DNA from: Neopestalotiopsis rosae
Lineage: Eukaryota; Ascomycota; Sordariomycetes; Amphisphaeriales; Sporocadaceae
NCBI GenBank assembly: GCA_023078685.1
Contig: JALGAS010000011.1
Location: 310,001 to 374,000 of the forward strand
DNA: 64,000 bases
Direction of reading: 5' to 3'
Below the pieces are notes generated by a model that saw only the letters and a program-made list of their open reading frames with translations, was not told where the DNA came from and ran no database searches. The first letter of the stretch is position 1. Every line of letters starts with the position of its first letter. Positions 1 through 11,171 of the stretch are shown here, piece by piece. The translations under genes were made by a program, and so were the position numbers.

Positions 1-1243
1 TTCAAGGCGTCAAAAGCCACTGAATTATGCAATCTCGCCATTGTATCGGATTGATCGTTTGTACGACCCAATCAAGACGGTGAGGGTGTATACGGGGATC
101 GTCATGAGCATCCCATCAGGCATGATGATTTCGCAGTGGATTTTGATGGATTGATCTTTTACCTTGTTCACGACCAAAGTCGACTGGCTATTTCTCACAG
201 AGTTATTCATGTACAGATGGATGTCTTTGAAGGGGCTCTGATAACGAACAGTCTTCGAGCAATAACATGGGCACCGAGCTGACCTGAGCCTAACGTGAAC
301 ACGATGAAAACATGCTCGCAGTTCCCCATTGCCGCAGTTCCTACGCCTTACTATCATGCCATGAACCGTATTGTGCTGATAGATGTATTTGAAAGTGGCC
401 CGCACAACATTCCATGGCTCTCAGGGCTGACTTTGACATGTACCTTCGATATCAAAGATGCAGCCGGTACCCAGAAACTCTTTCCCAATATATTGGCGCT
501 CTGTTAAAGTGATACAGCTAGGTGTTGAGCATGACGAGGAATAGGGGAAAACCGACAATGGACATAAATATGATTACTATTATTGAAGGACGATATCCAA
601 AGGCATAAAACAGGCAAGAAAATGGTAGATCAAACTGACAGTATTGTATTCAAAAAATCAATTCACAGGACAAACTTGCCCGGAATTCCGACACATGTCA
701 GGATATACTTTTTTCTCCCTCCCTTCACCAGTAGAACCTCGACAGCAGCGCTTCTTTACCATAGAAGCCACAATACCAAGAAGTTGAAATCCTGGATCAG
801 TATCTGTTTGTTCCCCGTTCAAGTGACAAGACCATTCTCTCACACCCCATCTGCTTGCCTTTCTGCTTAGAGGAAACGCTGTGTTTGTGCCACATCAGCT
901 TTACACAGTTCATTCATTTTGCAAATCAATGCTCAGGTCGAACGGTATGGGGGTGATATTATTGCAGACGTGTGCTAAACTCGTGACCCTGGTTACCAAC
1001 ATCGACCAAGTTGACGAAGCAAACAAAGACCCGGACAAACTTTCCCTCCATGATCATAATCAGTCCCGTGCCATTTCAGCGCAATGGACTGCTTGAACCC
1101 GGGCTTGCTTGCTTAGATATTTGAGCGATTTTCATAGCTATGATATGCGTCATAATGCTTGGTTTATCTGATGCTATACTAAAATTGTTGTTAAAAATAC
1201 TAATATTGATAAAGATGAATTATAAGAGGCACATGTTTATTAT
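1..1243. other. No gene seen (left edge)
   Basis: Only short ORFs on both strands, with no recognisable domain, no plausible splice structure and AT-rich composition. The right end is the 3' flank of the minus-strand gene that ends at 1244. Confidence 0.5.
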
Positions 1244-2827
1244 TTACGAGCTAGAACTGCCCTTGTCTTTGGCAAAGCCGATGACGTACCGCGTCATCAC
1301 GTATGGCTGCTCAGGCTGGCCATCTTCATTACAAGGGACAAGGACGGGGACTTTCTTTCGGATCTCAGACCCCGGGAATGGATATACGTCCTCCTTGTCC
1401 ACGAGCTCCATCCAGAGTCTCTTCAAATCGAACCCGTCCTCCAGGGTGAGCGGATCAAAGTCCAGGTAGGTGTGGTAGGCATACCGGACCTTGAGACGAC
1501 CTTGGTATCCGTCCGCATCGCGCAGCACCCCGTCTCCATCGGCGGGAGGTGCCCATTCCGCATCGTAAACCCAGACCCAAGTGTACGCGACGCGATCCTC
1601 ATACTCGACGCACTTGACGGGCGGGAACCCTTCCTTGGACACCACGAGGAAGTACCGCTGGCTGATACCGTCGGCCGCCCACTTGTCCCGCTGCAGCCGG
1701 AAGTCGTCCCTGTAGGCCACGCCGTCGTCCGGGCCGGCCTCCAGAGCGCCGCAGCTCCACCGCATGAACGGGCGCGCCGGGTGCGGGTTAAAGGTGCGCT
1801 GGCGCCGGTGCCAGATCTGGAACAGCTCGCCGTCGCGGCCAAACACGGCGTCTTGCACAAAGTGGTCCCAGAATTCGCCAAAGTCCCGCGTGAAACCTAC
1901 GGCCGGGTCGTCGGGGATGACCTTTTTGCTTGTGAACGCGGCAAGCAAGGACTCGATCTCGTTAGTCCGGTAGATGCAGAACCCGAAAGGCCGCTCCGCG
2001 CGGATAACGTCTTTCACCCGTTCGTGCAGCGCGTCGGCGAACTTGGTGAGGGACAATAGCCGGGCCGCTCGTTTCCTCTCCTGGTAGACAGGGTCGGCCG
2101 CTTCCCGCTCATCTTGGGCTTTGCGGGCGGCTCGCTTCTCTTCCCTCTCCTGCTCGGCCTTTTCGAACTTTTCGGCATCCTCGCGCTTCCGCTTCTCCAG
2201 TAGCTGCGTGGGGTGTGTGCCGCTAAGGGTCATAAACTGCGCCTCTGCCAAGATGTAGGCCGAGAACTCGGCGTCTGTCCGCACAAGGAACTCGGCCCCG
2301 AACCCATCCGAGTCCGTCGGACGTTTCAGCTATCACGACTTAGCAAATCACTTGAAGAAGCGTGTCTTGTTTCGCTCTGGAAACCTTCATCGGCTCCAGG
2401 GGCGACTTGCTTTCGGCGCATCTAGCGGAAGCAAATTAAAGCGACTAGCCACGAAGTATGCCTGTTCGCGCGTCTTCAGCCAGCTCCGGTCCTTGACGGT
2501 CTCGGCGACGATATCCTCCGGGCGCATGCTTCCGAGGCCGACGGCCGCTATATTGGCGGCGCACTGCTCCAAAGACGGCCAGCCGATAATCTGCCGGCGT
2601 TCTGCGTCGGTAACCGAAAAGGGTGCGCCCAGCGCTTTGCCGACCAACGGGCCCGAGAGCAGGAGCAGCTGCTCGCGATCGGCGTCGGTCAAGTCCGCTT
2701 GGTGGTGCACGGCTTTAGCCACCAGCTCGACTTCGGCTTTGGTATGCTTCAGCTTCCACGAGCCCGGTGGCATCGGTGTCCCGAGCTCCGGATGCCTGAC
2801 GTAGCCCGCAGGCAGTCGTATTGACAT
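1244..2827 (-). CDS. Unrecognised 500-aa protein, two exons, probable GC-AG intron
   Basis: I do not recognise this protein. The two open segments join into one gene: exon 1 is 2827-2411 (139 codons) and exon 2 is 2329-1244 (361 codons plus stop). The 81-nt intron has a GCAAGT donor, a TGCTAAG branch-like site and a GATAG acceptor; both junctions are in phase 0. Exon 1 must be spliced before an in-frame TGA at 2387-2389, and no good GT donor precedes it. The start is an ATG at 2827. The first third is helical. A strongly charged stretch rich in Glu, Lys and Arg follows, at about residues 180-225. The C-terminal half is rich in Trp, Tyr, Phe and Asp and looks like a globular beta domain. No signal peptide or membrane segment is seen. 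Codon use is GC-rich, unlike the AT-rich flanks, which supports real coding. Function unknown. Confidence 0.65.
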
Positions 2828-3998
2828 ATTATAGTTAATTATTTTACAGCAAGGAAGAGAAAGAAGTCAGGAGTAGCAAAGGGTTTACACGGGTTGAAGA
2901 CCGAGGCGAAGACAATGATAAGAACAGCTAATAACGGGACTAAATACTTTGGCGGAGATCTGGGCCTTTAGGAAATACAGGTTCCTCCTAAATTAGGTCG
3001 GGTACATAATAGTCAAATGGGACGTCTTTAGTTAAAGATAGGGGCCGACACTTCTCACTTTATCTAAGGCAGAGCGGACGGGATGTCGAAGATCCTAAGA
3101 GCTATGATCGTGTGTGGTTAGTCGTTTCAGTATCGTTGTATACCAATGTTTTCATTGAGACGTTCGCCCCTTGTACAGTTGAAGGCGTAAACACACGGCC
3201 TAAGGAATGTTTTTGCTTTGACAGCTTCTCGTAAACACGTCGAGCATTTTCATCTCCAATACGGTACGCTGGTTCATGGGTAGACAATGCTTGGCAAACG
3301 TTGTACGGTTATATCTAGAAATAGACATCCGAGATGCAGAGTCCATACATGATGGTTCATGCTCATATGGTCAAGTTTCCTGATTTTATTCTTTTTTCCA
3401 TCATCCCCTCGTCTTTTCTATAGACTAGCATTTATTTCCCAGCAAGTTCCCCAGGCTGTTCGCAACGCCAAGATGACTCTTCCAACGCGTCACTATGGAT
3501 AGACTTATTCCCAAGAGATGTAAATAGTGGCGCGAGGAAATAGCAGTAGTAGATCTCTATCCATCCGTGACTCCGTTGTCTAGTCCTCTCATGGTGGTCT
3601 GAAGCCAACCCCGTTGTAGTTGTCAAGTGCCTTCGACCACAATCCCGTGGCCTAAAAACCAGCAGGCTACGTTTCTGCTGTCCTTCGTATTCGGCCATTC
3701 AATGTTGGACAAATTCTTTTGCCACATGTAGTGAGCTCTCAAGTCCAAGCACCGCCGTCCCCGCTCCTTTTCAAGCTCCATCTAATTCGAACCCGGTGTT
3801 AAAGTTTTTGTAAGTGGGCGACTAGGTGCAAAAAATTCATGTATCGACGCTGATTCCTAATATATCCAGCCATCGACCGAAGCCCATATCTACTCATGAA
3901 CCATCATGTCATCGTTAGATGTAGATGCGTTGGCTCCGAGAACACTTGTGGCGGCTCCGATCCAGCCGATGTAGTATTGCATAAAGCAGTGCTCCTGA
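2828..3998. other. Intergenic, no supported gene
   Basis: About 1.2 kb of mixed sequence between the 5' end of the unrecognised gene and the 3' end of the Zds gene. An 88-codon ATG-initiated minus-strand ORF (3698-3432) is present, but it has no recognisable motif or coding bias, so I do not call it. Confidence 0.45.
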
Positions 3999-6965
3999 TT
4001 ACCACATATCATCTTGGCCGTTGTTCCGTCTATCACTTTGCTGGTAGCCACTGTGATCACCATCGTATTGATCTCGACCATGTTCGTAGTCGTAGACTTC
4101 TGCATCATCTGTGTAGTCCCCCGCCTGTTGGGTAGGCGCATCGCCGTACTGATTCGATGTCTAAAAGGTGATCAGTACTTAGGCTCGCCCTGTTGATGTT
4201 GAGTAGAACTTACCCCCCGGTGGTATTCAAAACTGTATTGATCCATAGCCTCTTGTGCCTGTTGCTGCTGCTCCAAATACTGTTGTTGCTCCAGATACTG
4301 TTGCCGCTGCTGTTCCTCTTCCCTGCGTCTCCGCTCTTCCTCTTGCAGTCTCTTTTGCTGAGGGGATTGTGGAACCTGGATCTGCGGATGCATTGCCTGC
4401 ACTTTGGCAAGGTAGGCGTACATGAAGTTGCTGAGAAGCACCTGACTGTGAAGGGCGCGCCGGGGATTGGCAAGCTTGATATGTGCCATTCTGTATATGG
4501 CACGTTCTTCCAGAATCGGGAAACGAGTCCAATGGTAGTCCTTATCCGGTACAAGGGGTCGATATGGAGCAGGCTCAGGAGAGAGGGGCCGCTGACTGTG
4601 CGATTTCTTTCCCCCCGAGTCCCTGTCTCCCTTCTTCTTGCCACCAAAGAGGTTAGAGAAGAGACCATCCTTCTCCTTTCTGTGCTCGCTCTTCCGGTGG
4701 CTTTCTTTTCGCCTTTCTTCTTCCAGCTTCTCGTCCACGTTTTCGCGATCCAACAGAAGACTTTCCCGTCCTTTTTGTTTGACATTATCGATGGAGTTCT
4801 GCAACACGTCGAGGCGGACGTTGTCGTGTGCCTTTTCAACAAAAGCCTTGGCCTTGGACTTTTTACTCTCCTCATCCTTCTCTTTCTTTTCTTCCTTCTT
4901 TTTCTTCTCCTTGTCCTCGCTCTTGAACCATTTCCAACTCGTTCCCTTACTACTGGTGTTGTCCGAGTCGCTCCGATCCTTCTTGGTCTTCTTATCGCTT
5001 CTCCTTTCCTCCGGAGCAGCTGCAAAGGTCGGGATAAATGTCAGACTATCTGTTCTCGAATTGTTGCCGCCAGGCAGCCCCGACGGCTCATTGAGTGATG
5101 GTTCTGTCTTGTGGTGCCGCATATTCTGCTGTGCTTGAGCGGGAGGTGACTGTTGCTGCCGAGGCTGTCCTTGTTGACCATAGTTTGGTCGGCGAGACGA
5201 CCTAGCGGGCGGCTCTTCCGGTACCTGATCATATGATGTGGAGCTTTGCGTATAGTTGCTTTGGGACGATGACCGCTCAGGGAATACATGTGCTTGTTGT
5301 TGTGCATCCTGTTCAGCAGCCTCAGCGGCGGGTGTCTCGACGATTGTAGGTACCGATGTGCTGTTATTACGGGAATGACTCTGGAAGGATGCGTCGCGGG
5401 AATCGGCCGATTGTTCATATGCGGCATCGGGTTCGCCAGTCTCTCGGGTAAATGTCTGCTGTCTGCGAACTGAACGCGAAGGGCGCGAGAAATTGTCTGC
5501 CGCCGCGCCAATAGGCTCTGACTGAACACGGGAGAATCCATAGCCCGGGGGAGCGTCCATCGATGAGTCCGTGGCCGATGCATCCTCACCAGCTTCCTCG
5601 GCCTTTCGAGCTGCGATTCGTTTTGAGAAAGGCAATCGGTCACCTTTGCTGGAACGATCCTTGAAGCTTCCCCCCTTTCGATACGTTGTTCGAGTTGAGC
5701 GACGGAGACCCATTCCGGGGGCAACAGGGAGGATGATGTCTTCAGGCCCATCGGTTCCAGATTGTTGCGACTCGAGAGCTAGCTTCTGAACAGCCTTGGT
5801 GGGATCCTTCACCAGCTCATCCAAACTCAAACCTTCAGGTGCCGCTGTGATGCCTTCAGACGTAGAGCTTCTCCTTCCCAAACGATCAGCGCCATCCTTG
5901 TAGCCTTCGGCACCGCGACCCCCGGCATTGTCAATTTGTCTAGACAGCATGGACTTTTTCCGCCTGAGGCCGCTGTCACTCCTATCCAACCCTTCCACGG
6001 AAAGAGACGAGGTCGATTCACTCGATCTCCTCTTTATTGTTTGGACTCGTTTTTCGAGAAAGTTCTTGAACTCTGTTGGCGCCAACTCGGGATGCACACC
6101 GGCAGGGACCCATAATAGGCGGGAGGGATCGTTTTCATCGTCGTCGCCTTGCGGAGCAATGGATGGCATGGCCATGAGCGACATGCCCTGGAATGGCAGC
6201 AAGTCCGGATCCTGATGATTGGATACATCCATGGACATGCGTCTCAAAGCCTGGAGGTTGCTGAGTTCCTGCGCTATATCGCTTGCGTTCTCAATATTGC
6301 CCATGGGGAACTGCGAGCTCTCTCCGCCGGTCATTTCGCGCAAGGTCGGGGACATGGGGGATCGGGGAGAGCCTGGGGTATTCAGGGAAGTCTCGCTGGG
6401 CCTACGCGTAGTTGAAATCGTGTTTGACTTTTTGATAGCAGGCCCATTTGCGTCATCAAATGAGTGTTCGTCGACATGATCCGAGTGAGAGCGCACCAGT
6501 CGGAGTCGAGACTCTTCTGGCGCAGCCAAACCGTCCTGCCGATGCCGTGATATTTGTTCACCTCCATATGGTGCAGCGATGAAGCTCATGGGCCGCGAGT
6601 CACTAGTTTGATAATCATCGTCGTCGCCGTACAAGGTGCCTATTGTCTCGGTAATGTGATGGCTCGAATCGGAAATCGAGAGCTGGTTGGCGTGGCCACG
6701 CCGGCTCGCGAAACTGTGACCGACATCGCGGGGACGAGACGAGGTCTATTAGAAGCAAGCAGGGTCAGTCAATTACTGCGCTTTCGAGAAATGTTTATTG
6801 TCGACGGGGCGGGGACTTGGGGATGTGATATCCACGATGGCCAAAATCCTTTTGATAACGCTCATGCTGACTGGCCATCCCGTCCAACTCCTACTCCCCC
6901 GGCCTCCTGCCGACCGGCGCACCACGCTTGGGACGACGTGGGAAAACGAGAGAACTCACCATCAT
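3999..6965 (-). CDS. ZDS1: Zds1/Zds2-type regulator of polarity and mitotic exit
   Basis: Zds proteins bind PP2A-Cdc55 and promote Cdc14 release, mitotic exit and polarity. The conserved C-terminal Zds_C region is visible at about residues 690-785 (GLFSNLFGG, then HWTRFPILEERAIYRMAHIK). A conserved N-terminal box around residue 211 contains RLLWVPAGVHPELAP. The rest is low complexity: Ser/Arg-rich with many possible phosphosites, a Lys/Glu coiled region, and a Gln-rich helix near 790-845. My model has three exons. Exon 1 (6965-6960) encodes only Met-Met before a GTGAGT donor. Exon 2 is 6745-4214, after a TGACTGAC branch and CTAATAG acceptor. Exon 3 is 4160-3999, after a 53-nt intron (GTAAGT, TACTGATC, TTTTAG). 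The total is 899 aa. Without the last intron the protein would end early in unrelated residues. The 214-nt first intron and tiny first exon are inferred and need cDNA. Identity is firm; the exact N terminus is less so. Confidence 0.85.
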
Positions 6966-9900
6966 CTATCCCGTATGGTGTGACCTCACAAATGAGGCCC
7001 CAAGTACATAATCGTCCCCCAAAAATCGGTGTTTTGTGGCACAAGGCACTGTCTCGACTATTGCAGACCTACCATGGGGGCACAATGAAGCCGCAGGGGG
7101 CGTCGATCAGTCGATCGAGTTATGGGCCGTGTGATGTCAAATGATGGCCGCTTCGTAATACCCGGTTAGAGGGGCAATCTGGATGCGTGGCCGGGACAGA
7201 TGGGATCGTCAGCGATCAGTTTGCGGCGTTGCGCTGGAAACCCGTCGGTTTTTTCGGGGGTGAGCGTCCCGTGGTGCTGCTCTGCCCGCCTCCTCCTCGG
7301 TGGCGTTTGTCTGCTTTGCTGGGGGGCAGGAGCTGATAGTAAATAGCAGTCGCGGTTATTAGGGGGAATCCGACGAAAAAGACGCGAGGTGAAGCTGAAT
7401 GGACGGTAGACAAAGGTCAGCTAGCTTGCTGGGTGGGAGGCCGTCGTTCGCTACGCTATGCTATAGAAAACGATGTGGTTGAGTCGAGGTCGAGATCAAG
7501 ATCATGGCGTGCACCTTGTCAGTCCGTTCTCATTCTCCTCACTCCGTCTGCCTCTTTCTGTCTGTCGCCCTGCTGGGGGATGTGGTCTTTTGGGGACAAT
7601 GATAGGTGTGTGCAGGCCGAGCCGTGTGGTGGTATGGCAGGTAAGGTAGGTAGGTTAGGTAGGTCGGTAAGTACCAAGAGGTAGGCAGGTAGGTATATGC
7701 ACTCTCTACATTGCCTTCTCTAGGTAGGTCGAGGTACATTAGGTACTCGTCCTAGCGGCAAGGCAGGCTTTGATCCATTAATTTGCGTTGCTTACCCAAG
7801 TCCAACTTTGGGCTTTTTGGGCCTGGACAGGTGCTGTGGCCCTTGCTTTGCTTGATACTGGGTACCCGAACAAGAAAAATGGACGATCCCTTTTGGATCT
7901 TGCAACTGGTGAACGTTCCAGTCCTGTTCCCGTCCAAGTCAGTGCTTTGCTTCAATGTCTTCCATGGCTCCAGATGTCTCTTCTTTTCCTGTCTCACCCC
8001 CTCCAGCCCGTCGGTTGGGTGTTAGGTCCAGTCCCTCGCTCCCCTCGCTACCTACCATTTGGCTACCTCACAATGGGCACTAAGGCTCTTCTGCCTTTAG
8101 CGCATTGGTGCAATTAAAGGCGCCCAAAGTGACGGCCAAACACCCTGACACCCCTGGAGACTGTCACGTGCAGACGGGCTTGTTAGAACCTCTAGTGGCG
8201 TCAAACGTCCGCGCTTTGAGTGAGTCTAGCTCTATCCGGCTCGGGCACCCGCTCCCCTCAACGTCCTTCAATACAACTTCAGGCGATGCTCGGGAGGGCA
8301 GCCCCGGCATTCCGCAAGCTTCAATATTTTTCAGGACCGGTCCGTGAGACAGAGATGCCCAGGCTCCTCAGTCTCGAAGTCTGTCGGATTGGCATGGCAT
8401 TGGCTGCCCAAACTTGATACAAGAAGACTACGTACAACCATATGTAACTGACCGCTGCTGGAGATCCTGCGGGTCGTGAGGTTCAACATTGAGAACTCCG
8501 CTTCGAATACGCCCTCCCTACATTGTTGTCGCTCTCGCTTTGTTCTATGCGAATCCAGCCTCTGGGCAAAAATTATGCATCTTGGTAGGTGACAGTGGAG
8601 TTTGGCGTTGACGGGGGGCGTTTGCATAATGTATAATGTTCCCAGGGAAAATAAAAAAAAACCACACCATAAGCTGAGTTGACCCAGGCGCTCGGGCAAG
8701 TCCAGATCTCAAATTAGAACATATCGATCTAGCGAAGCGGGTAGGCAATCAAGATATGTATGTACGTACATACGTACCACATGCATTGAATTATCTTTGA
8801 TTGTGCTACTACGCACTTGCATCTCACTCCAGCAAACTCAGGGGCAATGGCACGTTGTCTGTCCGAATACGGACAGAGTACAGTGACACCTCATCTCTAC
8901 ATGACAGGCTCTCGCCATGATTATTTGAGTGTCAATCTATAAGTAGCGCCAACTTTTTTTTGACTTTCAGGGGCAAATGTAGATAGATGGGCCACCGGCC
9001 GCCTCAACCTCCATATCTCCGACATGCTAATAGTACATAGTACAGACCGGTATGAGCCAACATGTCTTTTGCACACTCCAAGAAATACATATGATTATAT
9101 CATGGAAGACCCAAGCAACCCGATATGGCTGCCAGAGCCACATTTGCCATACTCTTCTCAGACGGGCATCAGGTAGCTCAATAGTTGATGCTTAATACAT
9201 GATACATATATTTATTATCATCTCTGCATAAATTCACGACTTGAATAATTGTACAGTCTACAATTCTCCTTTTCCAGCAGCCTCACTTTCAGCCCAATGT
9301 TTGTGGTTACCCACGGCTGGTCTCTGCTTACAAGTGCTCTAGTACCTAACAACAGCGCTAGGCCTGTTCGCGACGAGAGATGGCGTTTCCTACTTATTCC
9401 CAAGAGACGGAAGCCGTTGCGCCTCCACGATGGGATGTCCGTCATTCTGTCTTCAACACAGTCTTGGATATTCGTAATGTGGAGGCTGTCACCAACGAGC
9501 TGCATGAAACTTAAATGTTTGAGTGCCGCTACCCATGCAAACCGAGGTATGTTTGTGACCTCGCGGCCCGCGATTTGAGAGGTGAGCGACTCATTTGACC
9601 TCTCGTCATAATTGGCTCGGCTCAAGCCGGCATATATATTAAACATTACTTGCTGTTTCTGAGAGTTCGAGGTGATCTTTTCTGGAGCTTGTCAGCATTA
9701 CCATCTTGCCTTGGAAAGGGTCCGGCCAGGTAATATCCGTGGTCCCGTCATCATCGTCGCTCGACTCTATGTCTTCTGTCCTAGTATTCCACCCTCTCTA
9801 CACACATGCATACACACATACGTTGGACAAATTGACCGACGAGCGTTCAAGGAAAGAAAAATAGTCGGTCACGATGTAGTGTTTCCTTCCACACACATTC

Positions 9901-11171
9901 TAGAAATAGTGTCTCGTGCTACGGCAGTTGGAGTAAGAGCGGCTCCCCACCATCCCGACTGTCTGTCAAGTCTGTCCCCCTCATGCGACCAGTGATTGCA
10001 TGTCAAGCTCATTGCTGCGACCAATTGAAAGTCTCGTTACATTGAATGAGGCTCATTTTGAACCCCAATTAATCTTGCAGCTGATCTCACGAGTGCAGAT
10101 ATGGTGCATTCTGGACCTCGCTATCTATTTCTTAGCTAGCATCCCACTGTGCTCGTTGCTAGAATCCGATATCGTCTGCTCGCTTCCGACCTACTACCTC
10201 CTGCTGCCGCCTGCCGTGCCATTTGAGCAATTACGAATCCAGGTGTAGAAGAACAGGTACTTTTCTTGAGCCAGGGTTGTACGGACATGGCAATGCAACC
10301 TCACATTCTGACCAAGGAAGCAGCGAAAGTGAACGCGACTGACTGACCCACGAGCGGTCGAGAGGACAATTCACCGTTACTTTGAACCTAGGGATCTGCC
10401 CAAGAGACTCTAGGTGCCTACCGCTTCCAACACCCCATCACCATCCCAGGTTGTCATCAAAGATTGCCCATTGGGTTTTGATATCCATGAATCAAGATGA
10501 ACTAGCAGCATTTTCCTTCTTTTCTTTTTCTTAATACGAGAATGAACGAGAATCAACCTGTCGACCTACCTAGCTAGGCAATTCCGCGTTCATTTCCTGC
10601 CAACGAAACAAGAACAACAAAGTCATCAGCCGTTGTTCCGGCCAGCTGCATCGCAGGTAGATACCATGTGTATTTATATGCCCTGGAGAAGGTGAGATCC
10701 GAAGATCCGCGCTACGGTCGAGTCAGCCCACCCCGTCCTCTCCCCACATAATCGTGACACCCGAACTGCAAACTACTGCAGTCGGCCTGTCTAAATCAAG
10801 GTTAGGTTTGTGATATGTTGGAGTAGTTCCCTGTCATTGCTTGCATACATTCCTTCTCTCTCCTTAATCCGGGGGTGATCACAAGCTCTTCGTGGTTGAA
10901 GATTTGGGAACACACAGACGGTCAAGTCAACCTCCCTTTCTTTTATTGTTTTCTTTTTCTTTTTCTTTTCCCTGGTCCCAAGCCTGTCACCAGATCCGCG
11001 TGTTTGGCCACGTCTGAAACATGCCGACCTACCTCGGAGACCATATGAAGCGTACATAGGCATCACGAATATATAAACTTGCGGGTATCGTTATTTTCGC
11101 GCACTCCACCATTCTTTGTTCAGTCCAGAGCATCTGCGACTCTTCAGCCAGAACACCGCAAGTCCTCATCC
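6966..11171. other. 4.2-kb divergent intergenic region
   Basis: This separates the divergent Zds and GH78 genes and should hold both promoters and 5' UTRs. It contains a GGTA-type repeat (7640-7747), a 16-bp palindrome at 8758-8773 and several pyrimidine tracts. A 142-codon minus-strand ORF from an ATG at 9646 down to 9218 has no recognisable motif and I do not call it a gene. Confidence 0.45.
7640..7747. repeat. Degenerate GGTA/TAGG repeat tract
   Basis: GGTAGG-type units recur imperfectly on the plus strand (for example GGTAAGGTAGGTAGG and TAGGTAGGTCGAGGTA). Short copies of the same unit occur in other intergenic stretches (about 10565, 17030 and 36775), so it is a recurrent motif of this genome's non-coding DNA rather than one isolated microsatellite. 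Confidence 0.6.

Noticed and set aside
1472..2059. 195-codon plus-strand ORF over the unrecognised gene
   Set aside because: Antisense to the longer spliced minus-strand gene; starts and ends without gene signals.
1244..2827. Two separate minus-strand genes (346 and 146 aa)
   Set aside because: The downstream segment begins with a non-ATG codon, and the two join in phase through an 81-nt intron, so one gene is the better model.
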